A stretch of DNA of 64,000 bases from Candidatus Brocadiaceae bacterium S225 (GTDB lineage Bacteria > Planctomycetota > Brocadiia > Brocadiales > Scalinduaceae). Under the pieces are notes generated by a model. That model made no database searches. It saw only the letters and a program-made list of their open reading frames with translations, and was not told where the DNA came from. Positions 8,526-17,393 of this stretch are shown one piece after another. Within the stretch, counting starts at the first letter, position 1. Each line of letters starts with the position of its first letter. Made by a program: the position numbers and the translations under genes. The stretch lies in contig SMSL01000007.1 of assembly GCA_007859995.1 (NCBI GenBank), forward strand, positions 62,001-126,000, given 5' to 3'.

Positions 8526-10520
8526 TCAATTTGATTCTGATTTTAGACGTTTGGAGACTGAAATTTCTCTTTCTGATTCTGCTATCTTCCACTTCGCCCG
8601 ATAGATTATGCCAAGGGCAAAATGGGCATCCGGATTATCCGGGTTTATTTCTATTGCCTTCCTCAGTTCGTAAATAGCATTTTCCATATCACCTTTCTTT
8701 GCGTAAGCAATGGCAAGATTATAATGAGCCTCGCCGTAATCGGATTTCATTTCAATTGCATGTTTGTACTGATACATAGCTTCATCCATTTTATTGGTAA
8801 GATCATATGCAACTCCAAGATTGTTATATGCCTTTGAGTATGTAGGATCCAGTTTGACCGCTATCTTCCATTCGGTTATGGCATTCTCCAGATCACCCAA
8901 ACGGCGATATATGAGGCCTAAATTGTAATGAGCTTTCACATGGTCCGGTTTGAGTGCAATTGTTCGGGTCAGCTCTAAAACGGCTTCTTTCAGCATCTCT
9001 TTTTCAATATAAATCGAACCCAGGTGATAATGCGCCTCAGCGTAATTTTCTTTGATTTCTATTGCTTTTTTAAGAGAGATTATTGCCTTATCCGACAGAC
9101 CTTTTGAATAATATGCAAAACCAAGATTATTATATGCTTGATAATATTTCTGATTTTTTTCTATAACGTTTTCCCATGCGATAATCGCTTCGTCTAATAA
9201 GCCCTTATCACTGTAGGCATTCCCAAGAAGAAAGTAGAGAAGGTCACTGTCAGGGTTAAGCTCTATGCCTTTTTTAAGCATATTTATGGCATCTTCAATA
9301 AGACCCTTTTTCAGATAAGCAAAACTTGAATTGTAATACGCTTCAGCATAATCCGGTTTGATTTCTAACGCCCTGTTGTAAGCCGTGATTGCTTCTTCCG
9401 GTAATCCTTTCCGGTAAAAAGCGACTCCAAGATTAACGTACGCCTTTGCGTGACCGGGTTCTATTTTTAATGCCTTTTTAAACTCCTCTATAGATTTACT
9501 GAGTTTGTTTTTCCCCAGATAGATTACACCCAGATTATAATGGGCTTTTGTGTGATCAGGTGTTAAAGCTGACACCTTTTGAAACTCTGATATCGCTTCG
9601 TTTAACATCCCTGCCTTATAATAAGCAATGCCCAGATTATAATGTACGCTGGCATCTTTCGGAGTGATAGATGCTATATTTTCATATGTGAATATGGCAT
9701 CCTCAAATTTTCCTTTTTCATAAAAGGTTATCGCCAGGCTGTTTAACGTTTTGAGATCTTCGGGGTTAACTTCTAATGCCTTATTCAATGCTGATATCGC
9801 TTCATCCAACATTCCTTTTTTTCGATACGCGATTCCCAGATTGTAGTATGCTTCCGCAAAACCAGGCGCCAGGACCGTGGATTTTTCAAGTTGAGAAATA
9901 GCATTAACAAATTGGCCTTGTTCAAGATAGGCCGTCCCAAGATTGTAATATGATTCGGCAGAGTCGGCATTTACCTTAATAGCTTTTATATGGCTTGCGA
10001 TGGCATTATCCAATAACCCTTTGTTAAAATAAATAATTCCCAGGTTGTTTAGTGATTGGTAATGGTCGGGTCTAATTGCAAGCGCTCTTTCATACGCGGC
10101 AATTGCATCGTCTATCTGGTCTTTGTTATTATAAAGCAGTCCCAGGTTGTATTCTGCCATTGCATTAGTTCCATCAACCTGTAGTAGCTTTTTGAATATA
10201 TCAATTGCGTTATCGGTATCTCCCCGGGCGGTATAGATAGTACCCAGATGAAAGTACGCATTAGTATAGTTTTTATCAAATTCCAAGGTTTTGTTAAGCT
10301 CATCTATCGCCTCAGATATCATTTCATTGTCATAGTAAGCTAATCCAAGGTAATAATGCGCATCAACATTTGATGGCTCATGTTCTAGTACCTTTTTCAG
10401 TTCGTCAATTGATCTGCCTAAATCGTTTTTTGCTTCTTCGGCAGCTGACACAAAATTAACGTGATTTACCATCAAAATGGTAATTATAGTGAAAAGCAGC
10501 ATGTGTACTAAGTTACGCAT
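8526..10520 (-). CDS. Periplasmic TPR-repeat protein (about 18 repeats)
   Basis: The 664-aa product starts with a signal peptide (about residues 1-27) and is then almost entirely tetratricopeptide repeats of 34 residues, each with the pattern YYNLGxAYxxKGxxxEAI and the closing P of NPD/KPD. I count about 18 units from residue 38 to 655. Such superhelices are protein-interaction scaffolds. It is the last gene of a probable three-gene minus-strand operon (gap of 18 bp to the membrane protein gene upstream, 52 bp before that), so a role in an envelope complex with those two proteins is likely but inferred. Confidence 0.88.
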   Translation of the reverse strand: MRNLVHMLLFTIITILMVNHVNFVSAAEEAKNDLGRSIDELKKVLEHEPSNVDAHYYLGLAYYDNEMISEAIDELNKTLEFDKNYTNAYFHLGTIYTARGDTDNAIDIFKKLLQVDGTNAMAEYNLGLLYNNKDQIDDAIAAYERALAIRPDHYQSLNNLGIIYFNKGLLDNAIASHIKAIKVNADSAESYYNLGTAYLEQGQFVNAISQLEKSTVLAPGFAEAYYNLGIAYRKKGMLDEAISALNKALEVNPEDLKTLNSLAITFYEKGKFEDAIFTYENIASITPKDASVHYNLGIAYYKAGMLNEAISEFQKVSALTPDHTKAHYNLGVIYLGKNKLSKSIEEFKKALKIEPGHAKAYVNLGVAFYRKGLPEEAITAYNRALEIKPDYAEAYYNSSFAYLKKGLIEDAINMLKKGIELNPDSDLLYFLLGNAYSDKGLLDEAIIAWENVIEKNQKYYQAYNNLGFAYYSKGLSDKAIISLKKAIEIKENYAEAHYHLGSIYIEKEMLKEAVLELTRTIALKPDHVKAHYNLGLIYRRLGDLENAITEWKIAVKLDPTYSKAYNNLGVAYDLTNKMDEAMYQYKHAIEMKSDYGEAHYNLAIAYAKKGDMENAIYELRKAIEINPDNPDAHFALGIIYRAKWKIAESEREISVSKRLKSESN

Positions 10521-10538
10521 AAAATTCTCTCCTGTATG

Positions 10539-11456
10539 TTACTGTGTATGTAATTTTATTTCATCTGGCTTCCCAGTTTCATTTTCAATAAGTTCTTCTG
10601 GCAGGGCCGGTTGTATCTCCGCACCCGATATAGTTGCCGGCTGTTCGGGCTTATCTAAGATTGTACTCCGGAGTAGGCTAAAGTCAATTGGTTCTGTTGG
10701 TGGAATATACATAGATGCCGGTTTCTTTGGGCCGGGAATCTTTTCATTGAACATGTCCAATTGAACCTCAAAGCCTACAGTAACTATCCTGGCCCTGTCT
10801 CTCCTTAAGCCTTCTTTGTCCGCAACCTCTAATTTGTAGTTCATAGTTTCTTCCGGCATGTAAAAAGAGTGTATTCTCCCGGTCTGTATAGGTATAGCGA
10901 CAGTGCTGAGTTTGTCTACCGGCAAAGTGAACGGCTCACCCATTAAATCTTTCTCCGGTTTTTCAAATGTTGATTCAATGGTATCGTTCTCTGTCTTGGT
11001 CTGGAAAATGCTGCCGGGAATCACATCTTTAAGCCTTTTCGCTAGCTGTTCATCCGGTAATTCTTCGTGTTTACCAACGAGTTTTTTTACCAGCAAATCA
11101 CCTACAAGAAGTTCATTGAAGGTATATTCTTTATTCTTGTTCTTTTGTAAGCTGAGGTTTGCGGAGATAAGCATGACGGCTATTAATATGGAGAGCGTTG
11201 TAATAATTTTACCGGAAGATTGCGGTATTATGATTTTCAGAATATGCAGAAAAATGACAAATAGAAAGGTCGCGCTGCCGACCTCAATGAGTCCGGCCTG
11301 CCATTTCCCATTGTATGTGAAGCTGACGAATATCACCGCTATTACGAAGAATGCGATACATGTGTATATTATTATCCTGTTAAACCTTCCCTGCGAGGGT
11401 ATGGAATTATCTGTTTCCTTTTTAGATTGCCCGAATAGGGTTTTAAATAAAGACAT
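10539..11456 (-). CDS. Three-TM membrane protein of unknown function
   Basis: I do not recognise a family. The 305-aa product has a short basic cytosolic start, three predicted membrane helices (about residues 28-48, 54-74 and 84-102), and a long soluble tail of about 200 residues that is rich in charged residues and prolines (for example PPTEPIDF). Orientation of the tail cannot be fixed from the sequence. It sits between a coiled-coil repeat-domain gene and a TPR gene with short gaps (52 and 18 bp), which suggests one operon and perhaps one envelope complex. Confidence 0.7.
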   Translation of the reverse strand: MSLFKTLFGQSKKETDNSIPSQGRFNRIIIYTCIAFFVIAVIFVSFTYNGKWQAGLIEVGSATFLFVIFLHILKIIIPQSSGKIITTLSILIAVMLISANLSLQKNKNKEYTFNELLVGDLLVKKLVGKHEELPDEQLAKRLKDVIPGSIFQTKTENDTIESTFEKPEKDLMGEPFTLPVDKLSTVAIPIQTGRIHSFYMPEETMNYKLEVADKEGLRRDRARIVTVGFEVQLDMFNEKIPGPKKPASMYIPPTEPIDFSLLRSTILDKPEQPATISGAEIQPALPEELIENETGKPDEIKLHTQ

Positions 11457-11508
11457 TGGATTTTGTGTTCGTTAAACTCAAACTATAATAACACCTGAGT
11501 TTTTACTG

Positions 11509-12942
11509 TTATTTGAATGTAATCTCATATCCTGTTATTTGAGACGGATGAATACCTGTAATCAATTGGTCGAAAGGCTTTATTCCATTACTCTTTAAAC
11601 TAATGATAGAAAATGACGACTCATGTATCACCTTACCATCCTTTCCTAAAACTTTCAAACCAAACAAAGCACTAGAAATATTTTCTCTCGAATCATTCTT
11701 TATCTCACCTTTAACAGTTGTAGAAGATCCAAGTGCAGAAAATGTAACATTCCTTACATAATAATCATTACCGATTGCCTTAAATTCTTTATCTACCGGC
11801 GGACCTGTTTTTGCGGCTTGAACGGTTTTCTCTTCTGCAGGCAGGAGACGCGCTTCTTTCTCTTCTGCAGGCAGGAGACCTGCTTCTTTGTCTTCTGTTG
11901 CAGGCAGGAGACCTGCTTCTTTCTCTTCTGTTTTTACATCCTTCGTCTTTTGCTCTTTAACTATTTCTTTTTCTTCTCTATAAGTAGTTAATTCTGAATC
12001 ATTAAATAAAATAACATATCTTGCAATGCTTTCAGTGTCAACACCGGATATTAACTTATCGAATTCCTTTGTGCTTCCGGCACTAAAATTTATTACGACG
12101 AGATCAAGGGTGTTCAAAAGATTATCGCCCTTATCATAAAGCTGTATTTTAAAGCTTGCAACAGCATAATCCACGTCTGATTTGTTTATTATTTCTCCGG
12201 TTATCGATGTGGCTGAACCGATAGAGGGCATACTGACATTTCTCAAAAAAATGTTTTTTTCTGATCCTGAAGGTTTCTGAGTATCAGCTCTTTCCGTCTC
12301 TGACGCTACTGTTCCGCCTGCTGTCTCAGGTAAAGCTGTCCCCTTTTCTTCCATGCCGGTGGCCGCAAATTCCGGTACTTTTTTCGATTCTCTGTGTGTA
12401 TCCCGATCCTCAGAACCTTTATTTATTGTCAATAGTATTTTTTCCTGTTTCTCCAGCTTTTCATTAATTTTATTGATAACCGCCGCATTTTCGCCTATTG
12501 CCTTCATTAAGGTTTCTAACGGTTTTTGAGACACATAATATATCTTTTCAACGGTTGCAATGCTAACTTCTAAAGCCTCAACTCTCTTTTTCATATCTGA
12601 TGATGTCTTGTTTAAAACCCCTATTGTTTCTTTAAAAGAGGTTGCGACATTATTTGCCTCTATGAACGAAGCTGTTTTTTCTACCTTATCAATCCTTGCG
12701 TTCATGATTTTAGTTAAATTGTTCAGGTTGTCATTAATTTTCCTGTTGAATTCTTGCCGTTGTTTTATCTCTACGGCGAAGTCTCTCTCAAGCTTAAAGA
12801 GCCTTTCGTTTATGTTATCAAGCAGCTTGTTCCATACTAACTGTGCTGTCTTGTAATCTTCAGGACTTCCCTGCTCTTCCGCAGCGCAGTTTTTGCCGAA
12901 CAAAAAAAGGCAGAACACACAAATAAAAATAGATTTCTTCAT
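11509..12942 (-). CDS. Exported coiled-coil protein with two FxLYD-like domains
   Basis: A 477-aa protein with a signal peptide (about 1-21), a helical coiled-coil region (about 25-190), a low-complexity linker, and two related beta domains (about 235-325 and 395-477). Each beta domain reads [F/Y]-hydrophobic strand, GS(A/S)T then GEI.N.S, an IQLYDK / LKVLGK strand and a terminal SGVD/TGIH strand, resembling the FxLYD fold. The linker between them carries a short tandem repeat, EAGLLPAEEK-like, three copies. The protein is a clear architectural paralogue of the one encoded at 21083-22570. Function unknown; probably periplasmic. It is first in an operon with the two genes downstream. Confidence 0.75.
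   Translation of the reverse strand: MKKSIFICVFCLFLFGKNCAAEEQGSPEDYKTAQLVWNKLLDNINERLFKLERDFAVEIKQRQEFNRKINDNLNNLTKIMNARIDKVEKTASFIEANNVATSFKETIGVLNKTSSDMKKRVEALEVSIATVEKIYYVSQKPLETLMKAIGENAAVINKINEKLEKQEKILLTINKGSEDRDTHRESKKVPEFAATGMEEKGTALPETAGGTVASETERADTQKPSGSEKNIFLRNVSMPSIGSATSITGEIINKSDVDYAVASFKIQLYDKGDNLLNTLDLVVINFSAGSTKEFDKLISGVDTESIARYVILFNDSELTTYREEKEIVKEQKTKDVKTEEKEAGLLPATEDKEAGLLPAEEKEARLLPAEEKTVQAAKTGPPVDKEFKAIGNDYYVRNVTFSALGSSTTVKGEIKNDSRENISSALFGLKVLGKDGKVIHESSFSIISLKSNGIKPFDQLITGIHPSQITGYEITFK
11828..11930 (-). repeat. Short tandem repeat (30-33 bp, three copies) inside CDS
   Basis: The motif CAGGCAGGAGAC with flanking CTTCTTTCTCTTCTG repeats three times with one 3-bp expansion. 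It encodes the EAGLLPAEEK-like units in the linker between the two beta domains. All changes keep frame, so copy number may vary between strains. Confidence 0.8.
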
Positions 12943-13140
12943 TAGATATATCTCTCCCTATACATTGCTGATTTATAAAATAAACTGATTATAGCTATTT
13001 TTGGCTGGCGGGTTTCATGCCCCCATCAAGTCTGTCCTTTAAGCAAAACGAAGTTGAGAATGCCTCTTTCTTCCTTCTTCCTTCCCGTTCATCCCAGTTC
13101 ATCTATTTTTTTAAATTTTTCCAGAAATTGTCGGAAGGTG

Positions 13141-14505
13141 TCAGCTTGCTTCAGTGACAACCTCAAGCGATTCGTATAAGATGTCCATCATCTTATTTAA
13201 TTGCGAGATATTTATACACAAAGGCGGCATAATTACCAGAACATTGTTCAGGGGCCTGGTAATCAAACCGCGTTGTCTTGCTTCACGGCAAACCCTCATC
13301 CCAATCTTTTCTTCCCATGAATAAGGCTCCTTTGTCTCCCTGTTCTTGACCAGTTCCATACCGGCAATGAGTCCGCATTGCCGTACGTCTCCTACCGCCT
13401 TTAATTCTTTGAATTGATCGAGCCTCTCCTCTAAAACCCGGATCTTTGGAACAAGTCCCTCTATGACCTTTTCATTTTCAAATATATCGATATTTGCAAG
13501 GGCGGCAGAACACGCTAACGGATTGCCGGTATATGTATGACCATGGAAGAAAGTCTTCTGTTCGCTATGTTTACCGAGGAATGTATTATAAATTTCGTCT
13601 GTAGTCAGAGTCGCTGCCAGAGGCATATAGCCTCCATTTAAACCTTTGGAAACCGTTAATATGTCAGGCGTTACATTCTCATGTTCGCACGCAAACATTT
13701 TCCCTGTGCGGCCAAAACCGACCAGTACCTCGTCGGCAATAAGAAGTATATTATATTTTTCACATAAATCTTTTACGCCGGACAGATAGCCTTCAGGGTG
13801 GACAATCATTCCTCCCGCACCCTGCACAAGCGGTTCCATAACCATGGCAGCGATAGTTTCAGAATTTTTCGATAATATTTCTTCCAGCTTGCTTAAGCAT
13901 TCAAGCGAGCAAGATGTTTTATCCTTACCGTATGGACACCTGTAACAATAAGGTGATGGTGTAGTGAATGCCTTAAGTAAAAGAGGTTTGAAAACCGCAT
14001 GAAAAACCTCTATCCCGCTCACACCGACCGCACCTAAAGAATCACCATGATATCCGTATTGCAGTGTAACATAATTGGTCTTTTTTTTGTAATCTTTATA
14101 TTGCCAATATTGAAATGCCATTTTTATGGCCACTTCAATTGCGTTGGACCCATTATCAGAATAAAATACTTTGTTAAGACCTTCCGGAGTTATCTCAACC
14201 AGGCGCTTTGCCAATTTGACTGAAGGTATATTTGACATGCCCAGCAAGGTGGTATGAGCAACTTTATCAAGTTGGTTCTTTATTGCATTGTCAATCTCTT
14301 TCCTTCTATGGCCATGTATATTGCACCACATTGAAGAAACACCATCTATATACTCATTACCATTAATGTCTCTCAATATAATTCCACTGCCGTCTACGAT
14401 AATCAATGGTTCTTCGTTGACAAAATCTTTCATCTGCGTAAATGGATGCCACAGATACTGTTTGTCCCAGGACTCTACCTGTTCCTTGGTTGTTTCTTCA
14501 TACAT
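13141..14505 (-). CDS. bioA: Adenosylmethionine-8-amino-7-oxononanoate aminotransferase
   Basis: BioA is a PLP enzyme that turns KAPA into DAPA using SAM as amino donor, in biotin synthesis. Family marks are LWHPFTQM near the N-terminus, YHGDSLGAVGVSG, the metal-free Asp region LLIADEVLVGFGRTG and the PLP lysine in TVSKGLNGGYMPLAA. I place the start at 14505 (454 aa), where homologues begin and where AAGGA precedes at a rather long 11-nt spacing; an in-frame ATG at 14589 adds 28 residues but has no ribosome site. No other bio gene is in the window. Biotin is needed by acetyl-CoA carboxylase, whose beta subunit is at 28755. Confidence 0.93.
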   Translation of the reverse strand: MYEETTKEQVESWDKQYLWHPFTQMKDFVNEEPLIIVDGSGIILRDINGNEYIDGVSSMWCNIHGHRRKEIDNAIKNQLDKVAHTTLLGMSNIPSVKLAKRLVEITPEGLNKVFYSDNGSNAIEVAIKMAFQYWQYKDYKKKTNYVTLQYGYHGDSLGAVGVSGIEVFHAVFKPLLLKAFTTPSPYCYRCPYGKDKTSCSLECLSKLEEILSKNSETIAAMVMEPLVQGAGGMIVHPEGYLSGVKDLCEKYNILLIADEVLVGFGRTGKMFACEHENVTPDILTVSKGLNGGYMPLAATLTTDEIYNTFLGKHSEQKTFFHGHTYTGNPLACSAALANIDIFENEKVIEGLVPKIRVLEERLDQFKELKAVGDVRQCGLIAGMELVKNRETKEPYSWEEKIGMRVCREARQRGLITRPLNNVLVIMPPLCINISQLNKMMDILYESLEVVTEAS

Positions 14506-14645
14506 AACGGCGTGTTTCCTTGATAAAAAATGTATAGGAATTTTTCGTTTTAACGGGTTACTGCAAGACGATACGCTATTGTCATTCATTGATATGTGGG
14601 CAAGCGAAGCCTACCTGAAGGGCAATAAGTTTATACAAAGAAGTC

Positions 14646-14807
14646 TTAACTGCCCCTTCCTTGTAACCATCTTCCTGCATAGAAGGATCCGATGCCCAGC
14701 CCCACACACATAATTTCCAGGTTCATAGAATGTTTAACAATACCAAGATAAAGACCTTCTACTAACAAGAGCATGCCTAAAAGCTGCAAAAACCTTGCAA
14801 TTATCAC
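14646..14807 (-). CDS. Small membrane protein, 53 aa, GTG start
   Basis: A short ORF lying between the BI-1 gene and bioA on the same strand. GTG at 14807 follows GGAAGTAATTA, a good ribosome binding site. The product is mostly two hydrophobic helices (about residues 3-22 and 29-45) joined by KHSMNLE, ends in GRWLQGRGS, and keeps an LLGMLLLVEGLYLGI stretch typical of small integral membrane proteins. I cannot name a family. It probably belongs to the same transcript as the BI-1 gene 88 bp upstream. Confidence 0.6.
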   Translation of the reverse strand: MIIARFLQLLGMLLLVEGLYLGIVKHSMNLEIMCVGLGIGSFYAGRWLQGRGS

Positions 14808-14895
14808 TAATTACTTCCTTTCTTTCTTTAACATTGAGCGATTTGTGTCCACCCGTACCTAACGGTACGTTCGAGCGGGTAGCCGCATCGTTCTA

Positions 14896-15642
14896 TTATC
14901 GGCTCCTCAGTTTGGATAGCAGGTGGAGGATCTCAATGTAGAGCCAGACAAGTGTGATCATAAGGCCCAGTGCAGCTCTCCATTCCATAAATTTGGGAGC
15001 CCCCTGTTCCACTCCATGTTCAATAAAGTCAAAATCAAGAACCAGATTAAGGGCAGCAATAACAACAATAAAGCCGCTAATACCAATCCCTATAATACCG
15101 CTACCATGAAGAAATGGAACGTTCATGCCAAAAAACCCAAGAACAAAACTCACCATGTACACCAGGAAAATTCCACCTGTTGCCGCAGTTACGCCAAGCT
15201 TAAAATTTTCAGTAGCCTTGATTAACCCGGATTTATAAGCAAACAAAAGCGCAAACAATGTTCCAAAAGTAAGGCCTACGGCCTGGATTACTATTCCAGG
15301 GAAACGTGCTTCCATAATAGAGGAGATTCCGCCTAAAAACAATCCTTCCAATAAAGCATAAACCGGTGCTACTATTGGCGCAGTCGCTGGTTTGAAGATA
15401 GCCACCATTGCGGCAATGAGGCCTCCAATGGCTCCTCCCCATAAATACAACGATATTTGAGGCGATTCGTAAGTGAAAAATTGACGCCATACCCACATCG
15501 CTGATAATAAGGCCAGGAACAGCATTATTCCTGTCTTATTAACCGTCCCTTGAAGTGTCATCAAATTGTCTCTTTGTGCATAGTCTCTAACTTGAGAAAA
15601 CGTATTTTTGTTTAGACCCGGATTTGCCGATCTTGCAATCAT
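14896..15642 (-). CDS. Bax inhibitor-1 / YccA family membrane protein
   Basis: A 248-aa polytopic protein with a short N-terminal tail (SANPGLNK) followed by seven predicted membrane helices. The last helices contain the family-typical run NLVLDFDFIEHGVEQGAPK, where acidic residues sit between helices, and the ending VWLYIEILHLLSKL. BI-1 proteins are pH-sensitive calcium leak channels in studied members; bacterial physiological roles are poorly known. AAAGGTGGGCAGAA precedes the ATG. Upstream on the same strand is trpE with a gap of 105 bp. Confidence 0.88.
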   Translation of the reverse strand: MIARSANPGLNKNTFSQVRDYAQRDNLMTLQGTVNKTGIMLFLALLSAMWVWRQFFTYESPQISLYLWGGAIGGLIAAMVAIFKPATAPIVAPVYALLEGLFLGGISSIMEARFPGIVIQAVGLTFGTLFALLFAYKSGLIKATENFKLGVTAATGGIFLVYMVSFVLGFFGMNVPFLHGSGIIGIGISGFIVVIAALNLVLDFDFIEHGVEQGAPKFMEWRAALGLMITLVWLYIEILHLLSKLRSR

Positions 15643-15747
15643 TTCTGCCCACCTTTCTTGTTATTGTCCAATTTGAGTGCCCCTGATATTGGTATAATTC
15701 TAATACGTAAAATATGTCTATATTAGTGTCAATTGTTATGATAATCC

Positions 15748-17274
15748 TCAAATCCTCTCGGCTACTTCAATAGCCCTTAATAATCCCTTTGCTTTATTAA
15801 GAGTTTCCTGGTGTTCCATCTCGGGGATTGAGTCTGCGACGATACCTGCACCGGCTTGTATATATGCATCTTTACCATTTTTCAAGACAATGGTTCTTAT
15901 GGTAATACATGTATTTATATCTCCGGAAAAGTTAATATAGCCTACGGCGCCGCCATAAGGGCCGCGTCGTGTTTGCTCTAATTCATCTATTATCTCCATC
16001 GCCCTCACTTTTGGGGCACCCGATAATGTACCTGCAGGCAGGCATGCCCTTAAGACGTCAAAGGCGTTTTTGTCGCTCCTTAATTTACCACTGACGCTGG
16101 ATGTAATATGCATTACGTGCGAGTATTTTTCTATTACCATTTTTTCGTCTATTGAGACGCTATCGTATTGTGAAACACTTCCAACATCATTTCTCCCTAA
16201 ATCAAGGAGCATGATATGTTCGGCAAGTTCTTTAGGGTCAGCTAATAATTCCTTCGCTAACAGTTCATCTTCTTCCGTTGTGCTTCCGCGACGTCTTGTT
16301 CCTGCAATTGGCCTTACGTTAATGTTTCCGTCATCCACTTTTACCATAACTTCGGGAGAGGAGCCTATCAGCGTCAAGTCCTTCATTTTTATATAGAACA
16401 TATATGGAGAGGGGTTGATTACCCTTAATGTACGGTAAATATTAATAGGTTTAGCGTTTATCTCTGTTTGCAGACGTTGTGAAAGAACCGCCTGTATTAT
16501 GTCTCCGGCACGAATATATTCTTTACAGGTTTCTACCGCTTGCAGGAAATCAGATTCCTTAAAATTCGATGAGAACTTCAGGGTTAACTCTCCTTTTTCG
16601 GTAATATCATCACTTAAAGTCATCACAGGGGTGCGAAGCTTATTAATAACATTATCTATCTTGTTAACCGCATCTTCATAGACATCTTGAATATCTCTTT
16701 CGTCTATATGAGCCGCGCAAACGACTTTTATCGTTTTATTTAAGTGGTCAAATACAATTATTTCATCATAAAACATAAAGTACATTTCCGGCAGATTTAG
16801 GTCGTCCGTTGTTGAATCCGGTAGGTTTTCGACATAGCGCACAGAATCATAGGATGTGTATCCAACCGCCCCGCCAAAAAAGTCTGGCAGGCCATTTACG
16901 CGTACGGGAGAGAATTTACTAATCTGTTGTTCCAGCACTTTGAAGGGATCTGTGGTTTCTATATGCGTAATTCCTTTGTCGTTAAAGATCTCTACGTTAG
17001 AACCCTTGCATTTGAACCCTGAAAATGGATTACTGCCTAAGAGTGAATATTTCGCGATTTTTTCGCCACCATCTGCACTCTCCAGGAGAAAGGCGTAGTC
17101 CGTCTCTGAAACCTTCTGGAATGCGGACACGGGAGTCAGGGTATCAGCAAAAAGTTGACGGTATACAGGTATTACGTTCCCTTTTTTTGAAAGTTCTCTG
17201 AATTCGCTGAATGTCGGGTAGTATTGTGATTTCATAACTTGTAAATTTCGCTTGACTTTAAGTTTTTTTTCCAT
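15748..17274 (-). CDS. trpE: Anthranilate synthase component I
   Basis: TrpE makes anthranilate from chorismate, the first step of tryptophan synthesis, with the TrpG amidotransferase as partner (not in the window). The 508-aa protein has the N-terminal Trp-binding domain with the allosteric LLES motif (FLLESADGG) and the chorismate-binding domain with GSSPEVMVKV, RPIAGTRRRG, ELLADPKELAEHIMLLDLGR and AGTLSGAPKVRAMEIIDELE. The Met at 17235 (MKSQYYPTF) matches where homologues start, so the first 13 residues may not be used; neither has a clear ribosome site. A near-consensus promoter lies just upstream. Regulation by feedback at LLES is likely. Confidence 0.95.
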   Translation of the reverse strand: MEKKLKVKRNLQVMKSQYYPTFSEFRELSKKGNVIPVYRQLFADTLTPVSAFQKVSETDYAFLLESADGGEKIAKYSLLGSNPFSGFKCKGSNVEIFNDKGITHIETTDPFKVLEQQISKFSPVRVNGLPDFFGGAVGYTSYDSVRYVENLPDSTTDDLNLPEMYFMFYDEIIVFDHLNKTIKVVCAAHIDERDIQDVYEDAVNKIDNVINKLRTPVMTLSDDITEKGELTLKFSSNFKESDFLQAVETCKEYIRAGDIIQAVLSQRLQTEINAKPINIYRTLRVINPSPYMFYIKMKDLTLIGSSPEVMVKVDDGNINVRPIAGTRRRGSTTEEDELLAKELLADPKELAEHIMLLDLGRNDVGSVSQYDSVSIDEKMVIEKYSHVMHITSSVSGKLRSDKNAFDVLRACLPAGTLSGAPKVRAMEIIDELEQTRRGPYGGAVGYINFSGDINTCITIRTIVLKNGKDAYIQAGAGIVADSIPEMEHQETLNKAKGLLRAIEVAERI

Positions 17275-17319
17275 AGAATCAACTGCTCAATTCTGCCTGA
17301 TTCCTTGTCGATCAAATAG

Positions 17320-17348
17320 ATAATATCGGTTAATATTCCTAATGTCAA
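17320..17348 (-). promoter_or_regulatory. Sigma70-type promoter for trpE
   Basis: On the minus strand TTGACA and TATTAT are separated by exactly 17 bp, a near-perfect housekeeping promoter. It would give a leader of about 40 nt before the ATG at 17274. I see no attenuator peptide in so short a leader. Confidence 0.7.
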
Positions 17349-17393
17349 GATAAGATACTTGCTTAAATACATATAAGATTGTCATAATAAATA

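Noticed and set aside
13018..13140. Regulatory RNA downstream of bioA
   Set aside because: No stable helix series was found; only ordinary spacer.
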